Shown here in pieces: positions 6,427 through 15,095 of a stretch of 64,000 bases of DNA. Made by a program: the position numbers and the translations under genes. The DNA is from Sutcliffiella horikoshii (lineage in GTDB: Bacteria; Bacillota; Bacilli; Bacillales; Bacillaceae_I), in the NCBI RefSeq assembly GCF_008180725.1, contig NZ_VTEV01000005.1:403637-467636 (forward strand), read 5' to 3'. The notes beneath the pieces are model-generated. The model saw nothing but the letters and a program-made list of their open reading frames with translations, was not told the DNA's origin and did no database searches. The first letter of the stretch is position 1. Each line of letters begins with the position of its first letter.

Positions 6427-7686
6427 ATGTTGGTTACGATGTTAGCAAGTGGTACTCGCGGAGATACCCAGCCATATATTGCACTTGGATTAGAACTGAA
6501 AAAGCTTGGAATGGATGTTAGGATTGCCGCTTCTGAGTCCTATCAAGGGCTTGTGGAAAGCTACGGATTTGAATATGCAAAGATTCGAGGAGATGTCGCC
6601 AAAATTATTGAGAGTGGTGTGGTAAAGGAAGCGGATAATCCCTTTAAATTTTTCTCAAGCTTGAAGAATGATGACCTGATGGATTTGATGGTCGGTGCTC
6701 AGGCGGATCAGCATAAAGCGTGCGAGGGTGCGGATGCTATTGTTTATCATCCAGGTTCGCCACTTGGTTATTTTGTGGCGAAAGAGATGGGAATTCCAAG
6801 CATACTTGCCTCTCCCTTCCCTATGGTTCCGACAAATGAATATCCTGCAATTATTTTTTATGACAAGGTGCGGCTTGGGAAGCTTTCCAATAAGCTGACA
6901 CACCTTGTCTTTGAAAAGGGTTTTTGGAAGATGGCCAATACAGGGTTTAAGCGTTATTGGACAGAGAAGTATGGCAAGCTGCCAGAGGGATTCACTAATC
7001 CCTATCCGAAGCAGCGGACAAAGAATAACCCGACTATCGTTTCCTTAAGTCCGAGCGTCTTTCCTGTTCCCAAAGATTGGCCGGAGCATGTGCATTCTTT
7101 TGGGAATTGGTTTATAGAAGATCAAAAGGACTACCAGCCTTCAGAAGAGTTGCAAAAATTTTTAGAAGATGGTGATGCGCCAATCTATGTCGGGTTTGGA
7201 AGCGTTGGTGATAAGAAGCGCGCGAAAGAATCGACGGACATGGTACTTGAATCATTGCGTGCAACAGGCAAGCGAGCCATCATCAATGCAGGCGGTGGAA
7301 TGGAAGAAAGAGCAAATACAAAGGATGTCTTCTTTGTGAAAAGTGTGCCGCATGAATGGCTCTTTCCATATATGTCTGCCGTTGTCCACCACGGTGGTGC
7401 AGGGACGACAGCTGCCGCTTTACGTTCTGGCGTACCACAAGTCATCATTCCGTTCGGAAATGACCAGTTTGCTTGGGGCAGAAGGATGAATGAGTTGGGT
7501 GTTGGAGCAAAGGCCATCCCTAGAAAAGAACTAACGGGAGAGAAACTCACCGCTGCCATTCGATACACTCAGACAAATTCTGTTCAAGAAAATGCAAGGC
7601 AATTGGGCAAAAAGGTGCTAGCCGAAAATGGTGCTCAAAAGGCGGCCCAACTAATCGTTGAAATCATCAAAAATTATCAACCATAA
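6427..7686 (+). CDS. UGT-type glycosyltransferase (sterol glucosyltransferase-like)
   Basis: 419 residues from ATG 6427, which follows AGGAGG at 6410-6415; an upstream in-frame ATG at 6358 lies inside the promoter. The N-terminal MLASGTRGDTQPYIALGLEL is the GT1/UGT80-type acceptor-domain start. The C-terminal VVHHGGAGTTAAALRSGVP plus PFGNDQFAWGRRM is the donor-binding signature. It should move a sugar from a nucleotide donor to a lipid or antibiotic-like hydrophobic acceptor. The operon with a TetR repressor and an MFS exporter suggests modification and export of a toxic compound. Acceptor unknown. Confidence 0.85.
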   Translation: MLVTMLASGTRGDTQPYIALGLELKKLGMDVRIAASESYQGLVESYGFEYAKIRGDVAKIIESGVVKEADNPFKFFSSLKNDDLMDLMVGAQADQHKACEGADAIVYHPGSPLGYFVAKEMGIPSILASPFPMVPTNEYPAIIFYDKVRLGKLSNKLTHLVFEKGFWKMANTGFKRYWTEKYGKLPEGFTNPYPKQRTKNNPTIVSLSPSVFPVPKDWPEHVHSFGNWFIEDQKDYQPSEELQKFLEDGDAPIYVGFGSVGDKKRAKESTDMVLESLRATGKRAIINAGGGMEERANTKDVFFVKSVPHEWLFPYMSAVVHHGGAGTTAAALRSGVPQVIIPFGNDQFAWGRRMNELGVGAKAIPRKELTGEKLTAAIRYTQTNSVQENARQLGKKVLAENGAQKAAQLIVEIIKNYQP

Positions 7687-7704
7687 AAGAAAGAGGTGGC
7701 TTCC

Positions 7705-8352
7705 ATGCCAAAAGTTAAACCAGAACATGCAGAACGAAAAAAAGCAGAAATAGTAGAAGCAGCAAAGCGTGTATGCAACAGAAAGCCCGTCTATGAGGTT
7801 GCAATGAGGGATATTGTCTTGGAATCTGGAATGAGTCAGGGTGGCGTTTATAAGTATTTCGCTAATATCGATGAAGTATTTGTCTTTATTTTAAATCAGG
7901 AAACCTTGACTTCTTCCATGAAGGAAAAAGTAGATGCCATTTTTCAAAGTAAGGAGACGCCTTTTAAGAAGCTGGACGATTTTCTTCATGTCATCGGGGA
8001 ACACATCAAGTCTTCCATTACAACAGATGGTTCCATTTATTATGAGCTTATTTCCCTTTATTCCAAAGATCCACAACGATTGGAATTGGTGAAGGGGCAA
8101 CTAAATGAAGTGTCCAATGTTCAATATCTCCAAACGTCCTTTGCATTATTTTTAGCCGAACAGATAGAGAATGGCACGTTTAAGACCACTATGCAAAAGG
8201 AAGAAATATTAACCTTGATTGAGGTGTACATGACTGGACTCATGCATCAACCAGACCTTTCTCTTAAGGCATCAGAGGAAATCAATGTACAAATCAGCAA
8301 GCAAATAAACGTATTATCGACTGCACTCCAAAAACTTTTAGCGGGGGAGTAA
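7705..8352 (+). CDS. TetR/AcrR-family transcriptional regulator
   Basis: 215 residues; ATG 7705 follows GAGGTGG at good spacing (an in-frame GTG at 7696 is inside that site). The N-terminal HTH reads RKKAEIVEAAKRVC, then VAMRDIVLESGMSQGGVYKYF, typical of TetR. The C-terminal ligand domain is divergent. It lies between the glycosyltransferase and the exporter, and two dyads flank the promoter at 6317-6388, so it is the probable local repressor. Confidence 0.9.
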   Translation: MPKVKPEHAERKKAEIVEAAKRVCNRKPVYEVAMRDIVLESGMSQGGVYKYFANIDEVFVFILNQETLTSSMKEKVDAIFQSKETPFKKLDDFLHVIGEHIKSSITTDGSIYYELISLYSKDPQRLELVKGQLNEVSNVQYLQTSFALFLAEQIENGTFKTTMQKEEILTLIEVYMTGLMHQPDLSLKASEEINVQISKQINVLSTALQKLLAGE

Positions 8353-8353
8353 C

Positions 8354-9598
8354 ATGAGAGAATTCAATCGTCATTTCAAGTTAATGGTAGTGGGGCAGGT
8401 TATCTCCATGTTCGGAGCATCTGTCCTCCGATTTGCCCTTTCCCTTTATATCCTTGATTTGACAGGTTCAGCTACTATTTTCGGTACGATATTGGCTCTA
8501 TCCATCATCCCGACTATCTTTATTTCACCAATTGGGGGAGCCATCGCGGACCGCTTTCATAAGAAAAAGATGATGGTGACACTTGATGTAATCAGCGGTA
8601 CACTCATCGCCATCTTTGCCATCATTCTCGTTAGCAGCAATGTGACCGTTGTATCCATCGCACTTCTGATGACAGCCCTAACTTTAATCAGTGCGATGTA
8701 TCAGCCTGCCGTGCAATCAAGTATCCCATTACTTGTTGAGAAAGAGTTACTTTTGAAAAGCAATGGTGTCATTTCTGGCGTCATGTCCATTTCTAACTTT
8801 ATCGGTCCCATTGTCGGTGGTGTCTTGTATAGCTTCGTGAGTATTGAAGCTATTGTCATTGTCAGTGCGATTTGTTTCTTTTTTGCAGCTATCATGGAAG
8901 TATGCATCAAAATACCTTTTGAAAAAAGCCCCCCTCAGCCACTAGTAAAGATGGTTGTATCCGATATTAAACAAGGACTTATGTACATTATTCATGATAA
9001 TCGATTTATTTTAAAAAGTATTATCGTCACTTTTATAGTCAGCTTGTTTATCGCACCTATGTTCTTTGTGGGTCTGCCTTATATGGTTAAACTATTGTTC
9101 GGCATGCCAGACACCTACTTTGGTTTTACGCAGTCCGGCATTTCCTTGAGCATCATTTTTTCCGCGATGACGATCGGTATGTTAAAAGGCAAGATAAAGG
9201 TAAGCAATTTATATCTTTGGATTATAGGTTGTGCCGTCGTTTATTTCGCCATGGCTGCCGGAACTAGCGGACTCATTTCCAGCCCGTTTGTCAAATACTT
9301 GATTGTAACGTTTAGTTCCATGCTCGTTATGTTTGCCTTGACGGTAGTTAACATCTTTATTAATACCAAGATCCAAGAAGAAACCCCTAGCCACCTGATT
9401 GGAAAAGTCATGGCCATTCAAATCACTGCAGGAACAACCGCTGTCCCTATTGGGCAAATGCTATTCGGCTTCCTAGTCGACGGATTCTCTTCTCAAATCT
9501 ATCTTCTTATATTTGGTGTGGGAATCTTGACCCTTTTCATTAGTTTAGTAGTGAAGCAGCTTTATAGTAAGAGATTATCAGAGGAACTAGCTGGTTAA
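8354..9598 (+). CDS. MFS transporter (drug-efflux type)
   Basis: 414 residues with 12 hydrophobic helices. The loop between helices 2 and 3 carries GGAIADRFHKKKMM, the MFS motif A. The N-terminal MREFNRHFKLMVVGQVISMFGASVLRFALS is typical of the MDR-type MFS group of Bacillus. It starts one base after the TetR stop, and all three genes share one promoter. It probably exports the substrate or product of the glycosyltransferase. Confidence 0.88.
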   Translation: MREFNRHFKLMVVGQVISMFGASVLRFALSLYILDLTGSATIFGTILALSIIPTIFISPIGGAIADRFHKKKMMVTLDVISGTLIAIFAIILVSSNVTVVSIALLMTALTLISAMYQPAVQSSIPLLVEKELLLKSNGVISGVMSISNFIGPIVGGVLYSFVSIEAIVIVSAICFFFAAIMEVCIKIPFEKSPPQPLVKMVVSDIKQGLMYIIHDNRFILKSIIVTFIVSLFIAPMFFVGLPYMVKLLFGMPDTYFGFTQSGISLSIIFSAMTIGMLKGKIKVSNLYLWIIGCAVVYFAMAAGTSGLISSPFVKYLIVTFSSMLVMFALTVVNIFINTKIQEETPSHLIGKVMAIQITAGTTAVPIGQMLFGFLVDGFSSQIYLLIFGVGILTLFISLVVKQLYSKRLSEELAG

Positions 9599-9617
9599 AG
9601 AAAGGAAGAAGGATACT

Positions 9618-9848
9618 TTGTTGAAAAAAATATTACTACTCATCATCTCCGCCATAGCGATTCCGATTGGTATCGCGCTTATAGGAGGCGGAGGATTTAT
9701 CCTGTTAAACCTAGCCGGAGGCATACCCATTGACGATTCCATTAAAACGATAGGAAGCTTCCAAGAAAAAGCACAACCATATATAAAGTATATGCTTATC
9801 CTTATTGCACTTCCCCTTCTGTTGAAGAGCATGAAGAAAAAGCATTAA
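9618..9848 (+). CDS. Small two-helix membrane protein
   Basis: 76 residues starting TTG (9618), with AAAGGAAGAAGG just upstream. Two hydrophobic segments are visible (residues 4-32 and 55-70), the first rich in Gly and Ile (IPIGIALIGGGGF). A basic KKKH tail follows. It is 19 bp after the MFS gene and so likely co-transcribed. Unrecognised. Confidence 0.6.
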   Translation: MLKKILLLIISAIAIPIGIALIGGGGFILLNLAGGIPIDDSIKTIGSFQEKAQPYIKYMLILIALPLLLKSMKKKH

Positions 9849-9849
9849 A

Positions 9850-9878
9850 CATGCAGGTGAGTTTAGTTCACCTGCATG
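9850..9878. terminator. Hairpin between convergent genes
   Basis: Perfect arms CATGCAGGTGA and TCACCTGCATG around GTTTAGT. No T-run follows on the plus strand, so it may slow or bound transcription from either side. Confidence 0.55.
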
Positions 9879-9929
9879 CAAGGATAAAAAGATGACGAGC
9901 ATGATCCTGCCCCATTCTCAATCCTTTAG

Positions 9930-10769
9930 TTATACATATTTTCCATAGTCCGGGATGGCGACGGCTTTAAACTCTTGCACAAGTTTTGACAACCCCTCAG
10001 CAAGCTTCTCCCCCTCCATGTAAGTGCCGTGCCCGGTGACGGCTAAACGCGGCTTTAATGCTTCCAGTTTTTTTACTGACTCCCATGCCTGGTTCCAATC
10101 TGTTGTAAAATACCGTGGAGGGCCGCAAACTTCCTGCTTTTGGACAATCACCTTATAAAGGGAGTCCTGCCTCACGGTAACAAAAGCATCCCCTGCAATG
10201 AGTGTGCGGTCTGTCTCGCGAAACAAGGACACATGCCCAGGTGAGTGACCTGGCGTGTGAATCCAGCTCCAATCCTCCATACCCGGTACAGTCCCATCCT
10301 CAGGTAATGCATGGACATGCCCGCTAAGATCAGTTGATTCGTTCGGAAAATAAGAAGAAACTTTCGCAACGAGCCCACCTTCCACACTCGGATCCGGCTC
10401 TGGATAATCGCTTTTGCCAGTTAGGTACGGAAGCTCTAGCTCATGCGCATACACTGGAACCTCCCAATGCCGCACTAGCTCCACCGATGCCCCGACATGA
10501 TCGAAATGACCGTGCGTTAAAATGATTGCTGTTGGTCGGGCCCCTTTTCCTAGATGGTTCTCCACAACGGAAAGGATCTCTCGCGCGGACTTCGGCATGC
10601 CTGTATCAATCAGCACCCAGCCCTCTGAGTTTCCATGGATGCAAATATTCACCACTTGGTTCGTGTAGTAATACAAATCCTCGGTAACCTGTTCCCCGTT
10701 ATGTGCCGAGACCGAGGTCACAGGTATAAACTTGTTGTCTTGGCTATAGTTCATGTCTTGATCCATCAT
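9930..10769 (-). CDS. Metallo-beta-lactamase-fold hydrolase
   Basis: 279 residues; ATG 10769 follows GGAGTG. The zinc motif THGHFDHVG, the later HTPGHSPGH, GDAF and the final TGHG define a two-zinc MBL hydrolase of the glyoxalase II/lactonase type. No signal peptide, so cytosolic. The substrate cannot be told from sequence; hydroxyacyl-glutathione-like thioesters or lactones are the family norm. It is a single gene with opposing neighbours on the left side. Confidence 0.85.
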   Translation of the reverse strand: MMDQDMNYSQDNKFIPVTSVSAHNGEQVTEDLYYYTNQVVNICIHGNSEGWVLIDTGMPKSAREILSVVENHLGKGARPTAIILTHGHFDHVGASVELVRHWEVPVYAHELELPYLTGKSDYPEPDPSVEGGLVAKVSSYFPNESTDLSGHVHALPEDGTVPGMEDWSWIHTPGHSPGHVSLFRETDRTLIAGDAFVTVRQDSLYKVIVQKQEVCGPPRYFTTDWNQAWESVKKLEALKPRLAVTGHGTYMEGEKLAEGLSKLVQEFKAVAIPDYGKYV

Positions 10770-10847
10770 TTAACACTCCTATTCTTTATGTACGTGGATA
10801 GTATCTGTTAAGCGGATGGGGGATAAACATTTTTTTGGTGGAGAGGA

Positions 10848-10885
10848 GTCGAGGGGAGAAGCCAGGGGACAGGCACAGCGACCCA
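10848..10885 (+). repeat. Dispersed GGGGACAGGCAC repeat, copy 3
   Basis: A good core, GGGGACAGGCACAGCGACCC (10865-10884), is preceded by a second partial start GTCGAGGGGA at 10848. It lies in the gap between the MBL gene start and the membrane protein at 10977. A spurious ORF from 10816 reads through it. Confidence 0.75.
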
Positions 10886-10976
10886 CTTTTTATATAATTA
10901 TGGAATTATTGGAACCTTACTCAAATCAAAACGTAGAAGAGATATACCAATTTGAAGTTACTTTGGAGGTGGGGGA

Positions 10977-11411
10977 ATGCATTATTACTATAGTGTGGTT
11001 TTTACGATTATCCTGTTAATTCTTTTTACGCTAGCAGCTCTTTCAATTGACTATATCAGCAAAGTTTTACAAAAACATATTAAACCTAAATACCTTAATA
11101 CCACGGTCATTCTTATTTTACTTTCATTAATGATAAGCGGCACCTATGTCATCAGTTTACTCGGAAACTGGAAGTTCATTGATACTATTTTCATCTCCAG
11201 CCTCTGTCTGTTTGGGTTAGGCTGGATTACCAACATTACAAGTAAGGCCAGCACTAATTCACAAGGAACTGTCGCAAAATTTCTTACCAATAACGATTAT
11301 GAACATCAGTATGAAGCAGCCAGTTCCCCTGAAATGAGTTTATACTTCATTTCAAGTTTGATCTTTTTTGTTGGGAGTTGGGGGATTTCTTTTCTTTTAG
11401 CATTTATGTAG
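10977..11411 (+). CDS. Multi-pass membrane protein, unknown
   Basis: 144 residues; ATG 10977 follows GGAGGTG. Four hydrophobic helices lie at about 5-30, 42-62, 65-85 and 122-143. A polar loop (STNSQGTVAKFLTNNDYEHQYEAASS) comes before the last. No family recognised. The next two genes, a lipoprotein and another small membrane protein, follow on the same strand and may act with it at the membrane. Confidence 0.6.
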   Translation: MHYYYSVVFTIILLILFTLAALSIDYISKVLQKHIKPKYLNTTVILILLSLMISGTYVISLLGNWKFIDTIFISSLCLFGLGWITNITSKASTNSQGTVAKFLTNNDYEHQYEAASSPEMSLYFISSLIFFVGSWGISFLLAFM

Positions 11412-11442
11412 GAGACTTATTTTAGAAACCGGAGGAATGATT

Positions 11443-11883
11443 TTGAAGAAAATAATAATCGTGCTGTTTAGTTATGCGATTTTAACTGGGTGTAGTTATT
11501 CCGCCTCTACGTTGTCCTATTTAAATGTAGATCCAGAAGATTTAAGTGAGGAGATACAGTCCTATTTTCAGAGTGTGAGAGAGGAAAACGGTGTCCATCT
11601 TTACTTTGATGAGGAGAATAACTCCATGTTTGTGTATTTAAATGCGTCTAATGTTGCACAAGGTGATCACGCAGAGACCTTTACTGATTTTGATGTAGAA
11701 AGCCAGGAGGATACGTTACACTTATTGTATAATAGTGAAAAAACGCCTGATATTTCAAGTACATCATCGATACATAGTATTATCTATAAGGTGAACCTAA
11801 ACCAAGAGTACGAAGGAGTTAAGCTCTTTCATAATGGAGATGAGGCGTCATTTCGTTCAATTTCAGGAGACAAAGAAGAATAA
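11443..11883 (+). CDS. Putative lipoprotein
   Basis: 146 residues from TTG 11443, seven bases after GGAGG; the ATG at 11437 is too close to that site. The signal peptide MKKIIIVLFSYAILTGC ends in a lipobox LTGC, so it should be lipidated and face outside. The mature part is acidic (DPEDLSEEIQ, FDEENNSM). It is 31 bp after the membrane protein gene. Function unknown. Confidence 0.65.
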   Translation: MKKIIIVLFSYAILTGCSYSASTLSYLNVDPEDLSEEIQSYFQSVREENGVHLYFDEENNSMFVYLNASNVAQGDHAETFTDFDVESQEDTLHLLYNSEKTPDISSTSSIHSIIYKVNLNQEYEGVKLFHNGDEASFRSISGDKEE

Positions 11884-11938
11884 AAAGGGAATGTCCCCAT
11901 GGTCCACATAGAATCTTTTAAGAAAGCTTGGTGATACG

Positions 11939-12187
11939 ATGTATTGGAAATTAAGAATTCCTCTTCTTTTGTGTAGTTTTGGAGTTATCTCTGGATTTGT
12001 TCAAATGTTTCATCACCTCATTTTTACGAATCTTTCTTATCTCATTAATAGTGTTATCTTTCTTGGCCTAATTGGAATTATCTATACACTATTAGAAAAG
12101 ACAAGAGTAAACGAAAAAAAGGTTCATTTTAGTTTGGGTGTTGGAATCATTCTATTTGGTATTTCCTTTGACTATTTGATGGTGTAG
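11939..12187 (+). CDS. Small three-helix membrane protein
   Basis: 82 residues with three hydrophobic helices (5-22, 30-52, 60-80). Only a weak ribosome site (GGTGAT) precedes ATG 11939. It lies downstream of the lipoprotein and ends nine bases before a dispersed repeat copy. Unrecognised. Confidence 0.5.
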   Translation: MYWKLRIPLLLCSFGVISGFVQMFHHLIFTNLSYLINSVIFLGLIGIIYTLLEKTRVNEKKVHFSLGVGIILFGISFDYLMV

Positions 12188-12195
12188 TGGTGCTA

Positions 12196-12217
12196 AAGGG
12201 ACAGGCACGGCGACCCA
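12196..12217 (+). repeat. Dispersed GGGGACAGGCAC repeat, copy 4
   Basis: AGGGACAGGCACGGCGACCC, nine bases after the stop of the 82-residue membrane protein and co-directional with it. Together with the inverted copy at 12659 it brackets the lipoprotein gene between them. Confidence 0.8.
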
Positions 12218-12240
12218 ATTTTTCACTAGACTCGTGCCTA

Positions 12241-12624
12241 CTATCCCTCAACTAAAACATGATATTCCATTAACTCCCCGTCTATTTCCACTAAAATCAC
12301 CATCGGAGCATCTTCCTGTATGTATTCCTTCTCTGTTGAAAAAATCTCTGTTCCTTTTGGTAGCTTACTTGCGTAAAGGTCCCGGAACCACCAAGCTTTT
12401 GTTGTTTGCTCCAGTATTTCCCCTATCTTATCCCCCCTGACAAAATCACTCTCCCTGTTTTCATCTATGTTTCTTGAGTAAATTAAGCCGTCCAGTTGGA
12501 TAATGTCTGCATCCCTATTTTCAGATAAGATTTCTTTCGCAGTGGGATTATCCACATTGGCGTCTTTACAGGCTATTAATAATAAAACCATAACTACTAT
12601 CACCAATAACTTATGAAATGGAAT
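12241..12624 (-). CDS. Putative lipoprotein, possible ATT start
   Basis: The mature part runs about 110 residues after the lipobox LLIAC. A TTG at 12606 could start it, but it has no ribosome site and leaves no basic n-region. AGGGGTGAT at 12628-12636 points to ATT at 12624, giving PFHKLLVIVVMVLLLIAC, a complete lipoprotein signal. The mature protein is acidic and soluble (KEILSENRDADIIQLDGLIY, then VILVEIDGELMEYHVLV) and resembles the DUF3221-like small Bacillus lipoproteins, though I cannot confirm that. It sits between inverted copies of the dispersed repeat. Confidence 0.6.
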   Translation of the reverse strand: MPFHKLLVIVVMVLLLIACKDANVDNPTAKEILSENRDADIIQLDGLIYSRNIDENRESDFVRGDKIGEILEQTTKAWWFRDLYASKLPKGTEIFSTEKEYIQEDAPMVILVEIDGELMEYHVLVEG

Positions 12625-12658
12625 AATATCACCCCTAAAAATAACTTGAATCTAAATC

Positions 12659-12679
12659 GGGCCACGGTGCCTGTCCCTA
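12659..12679 (-). repeat. Dispersed GGGGACAGGCAC repeat, copy 5
   Basis: On the minus strand TAGGGACAGGCACCGTGGCC begins with the stop codon of the ASCH gene. Confidence 0.8.
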
Positions 12680-13063
12680 CTTCTCTTCCACCAACTCGAA
12701 ATGCTCTACTACTATAATCGTATCATCATCTAATCCAATACCCTCTTGTCGTAACGCTTCTTTCCAGCTAACGATGTGGTCTTTACCAAACTCTCCTACT
12801 GAATTGGAGTTCTCCGCTTTTGCAATCCTCTCGTCAACATCCCCAAAGCGTATTTCATAATTTTCGGTAATCCTGATGGTACACCTGTGGTTTCCCTGTT
12901 GATCATGTACCGTAACGAGATCCCCTACTTCCGTAGGTAGTTCTTCCGGGGAGTCATAATACCAAACTTTTGGTGTACATGTCGCGGTTTTCTCTCCTCT
13001 TATTACTTCTAAAACCAATCTATCGTCCTGTTCATCTCTTCCCCATAACGTCATTTTTTTCAT
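12677..13063 (-). CDS. ASCH domain protein
   Basis: 128 residues from ATG 13063, chosen because AGGGGTGG lies six bases upstream. An ATG at 13096, overlapping the previous stop, is the alternative. The ASCH features are present: WGRDEQDDRLVLEVIRGEKTAT, the VGDLVTVHD strand and a final DDTIIVVEHFEL strand. ASCH folds bind RNA and some act as small nucleoside amidohydrolases. It overlaps or abuts the racemase gene, so one operon. Confidence 0.8.
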   Translation of the reverse strand: MKKMTLWGRDEQDDRLVLEVIRGEKTATCTPKVWYYDSPEELPTEVGDLVTVHDQQGNHRCTIRITENYEIRFGDVDERIAKAENSNSVGEFGKDHIVSWKEALRQEGIGLDDDTIIVVEHFELVEEK

Positions 13064-13092
13064 TTCTTCCACCCCTAATTCTTCCACATTTC

Positions 13093-13782
13093 TCATTCTA
13101 ATGACATATTCACCGCTTCAAAAGCATGGATGTATGCTGTGTCAAATAGAGGAACATCTGAATCCTCCGGTTTTACCAATAAACCAATTTCTGTACAGCC
13201 TAAGATAATCCCTTTGGCACCAGAATCGATTAGGCCCTGAATAACTCGTTTATAGTAATCCCTTGATTTTTGTTGAATGTTACCTAAACATAACTCTTCA
13301 TAAATAACTTTGTTTATGCTCTGTCTTTCCTTTTCATTTGGTACAATAACTTTTATGCCGTTCAGCTCCAAGCGAGATTTATAAAAATCTTGCTCCATGG
13401 TGTACCTTGTGCCTAGTAATCCAATCGAATTTATACCTTTCTCCTTGATTTGGGCTGCGGTTGCATCTGCGATATGCAATAGGGGAATCGTTATTTTTGA
13501 CTCGATGTCCTCTACAACCTTGTGCATCGTATTGGTACAAATGACAATAAAGTCCGCTCCCCCCATTTCTAAAGAACGGGCAGCATTACCTAACACTTCC
13601 CCGGCCTTTTCCCAGGCGCCTTCTGATTGGTAACGTTCTATTTGATGAAAATCGACACTATATAATAAACATCTCGCTGAATGCAATCCCCCCAACCTCC
13701 TTTTAACCTCTTGATTGATAATCCGATAATATTCAACAGAAGATTCCCAACTCATTCCGCCAATCAGACCAATAACCTTCAT
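13093..13782 (-). CDS. Aspartate/glutamate racemase family (RacX/YgeA-like)
   Basis: 229 residues from ATG 13782 behind GGAGTGG. The N-terminus MKVIGLIGGMSWESSVEYY and the two catalytic cysteine motifs, VICTNTMH and LGCTEIGLL, are those of PLP-independent broad-specificity amino acid racemases. In Bacillus, RacX makes non-canonical D-amino acids that affect biofilm and wall. Here it is followed by an ASCH gene. Substrate not predictable. Confidence 0.9.
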   Translation of the reverse strand: MKVIGLIGGMSWESSVEYYRIINQEVKRRLGGLHSARCLLYSVDFHQIERYQSEGAWEKAGEVLGNAARSLEMGGADFIVICTNTMHKVVEDIESKITIPLLHIADATAAQIKEKGINSIGLLGTRYTMEQDFYKSRLELNGIKVIVPNEKERQSINKVIYEELCLGNIQQKSRDYYKRVIQGLIDSGAKGIILGCTEIGLLVKPEDSDVPLFDTAYIHAFEAVNMSLE

Positions 13783-13829
13783 TTTATCCACTCCATTATC
13801 CTTATTCATTGATTGAAATAAGCCAACGC

Positions 13830-13853
13830 AAAAAACCGGCTTAGGCCGGCTTT
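13830..13853 (-). terminator. Intrinsic terminator of the DinB-like gene
   Basis: Minus strand GCCGGCCTAAGCCGGTTTTTT lies 17 bp past the DinB stop and upstream of the racemase gene. Confidence 0.85.
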
Positions 13854-13869
13854 CTGCATTATGACGATA

Positions 13870-14367
13870 TCAACTCTTTTGGGCATTCATTTCTTCCCAT
13901 TCTTCTTTACTAGGACCATACACTCCAGGAACTTTCAAGTCTGCCTGTCTCATAAGGACAGTCAATTGACCACGATGATGTGCCTGATGTTGAATCAACA
14001 GACGTAAAACAGCCTGAAATGGCATGTCTCCGCCAAATAAATTCACCATTTTATTCATCGTTTCATCTGTAACTTGTTCAGAAAAAGCTTGTGTAAAGCG
14101 CTGACTAATTGTTTTGTAGGTCTCGCTGATTTCAGCAGCCGATTTTGGGGTCTCTTTTCGAATATCAGGAACCTCAAATTTTATACCAACCTGAGCGGGA
14201 AAGTAGTAAGCGGATCCTGTAATATGCCAAGCCAGGCTTCCAACACTGTATAATCCTGGGGAAACTTCGTGGTTCAACGATTCATCCGTCATCGCATCCA
14301 ATACTTTTTGGGTAACAGCTGCTTCTTGTTTCCATTCATTTAGAAAATCATTAACTGAAGTAAACAT
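13870..14367 (-). CDS. DinB-family (YfiT-like) metal-dependent protein
   Basis: 165 residues with the four-helix DinB layout. The first metal His is in SLAWHITGSAYYF (about residue 48), and the other two are in IQHQAHHRGQLTVLM (about 127-131). DinB-fold proteins bind nickel or zinc and act as thiol-dependent transferases or hydrolases. The gene is separated from its neighbours by terminators on the left and a long gap on the right. A second DinB gene lies at 29865. Confidence 0.88.
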   Translation of the reverse strand: MFTSVNDFLNEWKQEAAVTQKVLDAMTDESLNHEVSPGLYSVGSLAWHITGSAYYFPAQVGIKFEVPDIRKETPKSAAEISETYKTISQRFTQAFSEQVTDETMNKMVNLFGGDMPFQAVLRLLIQHQAHHRGQLTVLMRQADLKVPGVYGPSKEEWEEMNAQKS

Positions 14368-14700
14368 TCCATTCCCTCCTTAAATTAGAAAAACTCTACC
14401 TTATAAACAACCTTTCAAATAATTCTACCACGTTCTGCCAACCATTCGCTTCTCTCAATGCCTACAAAGCAAAAATAATTTGGTACAAGGTGGCAGCACA
14501 CCTACCCACTTCTATTTTGCGTTGTAAACTTCAAAAGAGTTCACAACCTTTTCTAGTTCGCTTTAATCGATGCCAGGTGATGGACCTGGCGTCTTTCCTT
14601 TCCACTTATAATAACTCAGCAACTACCACTTTCACCTATCCAATTTCATCTGGGTTATTCTTCTAATGTTTTTTCAAAAAACAAAATTCCACTTGCACCA
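14368..14700. other. Intergenic stretch with an orphan hairpin
   Basis: No gene was found between the divergent DinB and PadR genes. GCCAGGTgatggACCTGGC at 14572-14590, followed by a T-rich tail, looks like a plus-strand terminator. Near 14487 AAGGTGGCAGCACACCTACC faintly resembles the dispersed repeat and may be a decayed copy. Confidence 0.45.
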
Positions 14701-14706
14701 CTAATT

Positions 14707-14736
14707 AGTAATACTATATACTAGTAATAAGTAATA
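14707..14736 (+). promoter_or_regulatory. AGTAATA direct repeats upstream of PadR gene
   Basis: AGTAATA occurs at 14707, 14723 and 14730 within an AT-rich stretch that includes TACTATATACTAGTA. It is the likely promoter and operator region of the PadR-DUF1048 operon. Confidence 0.4.
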
Positions 14737-14762
14737 CAGAGTACATGATTGGTGGGATAGAT

Positions 14763-15095
14763 TTGGATAATATTACAGAAATGCTGAAGGGAGTGCTTGA
14801 GGGTTGTGTATTGGAAATCATCAGCCGAGGCGAAACGTACGGCTATGAAATTACGCAGCAACTGCGGGCACTTGGTTTCACAGATGTGGTGGAAGGCACG
14901 GTTTACACCATTACGATGCGTCTGGAGAAAAATAATCTGGTGGATATGGAGAAGAAGCCTTCTACTATAGGACCGCCGAGAAAATTTTACACACTTAACG
15001 AAGCTGGCCAAGAGCACCTTAAAACGTTTTGGGGAAAATGGGAGTTCGTTTCAAGCAAGATCAACCAACTTAAAACAAAAGGAGAGATACTATGA
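14763..15095 (+). CDS. PadR-family transcriptional regulator
   Basis: 110 residues; TTG 14763 is chosen because GGTGGG stands six bases upstream, while ATG 14745 has no site. The winged-helix motif reads [20 protein letters not shown], then [19 protein letters not shown], with the wing [17 protein letters not shown]. The stop overlaps the next gene by 4 bp. PadR-DUF1048 pairs are a recurring Firmicute unit. Confidence 0.9.
   Translation: MDNITEMLKGVLEGCVLEIISRGETYGYEITQQLRALGFTDVVEGTVYTITMRLEKNNLVDMEKKPSTIGPPRKFYTLNEAGQEHLKTFWGKWEFVSSKINQLKTKGEIL

Noticed and set aside
10816-11019. Plus-strand ORF containing a repeat copy
   Set aside because: Reads through the dispersed repeat and overlaps the well-initiated gene at 10977; no homology-like features.
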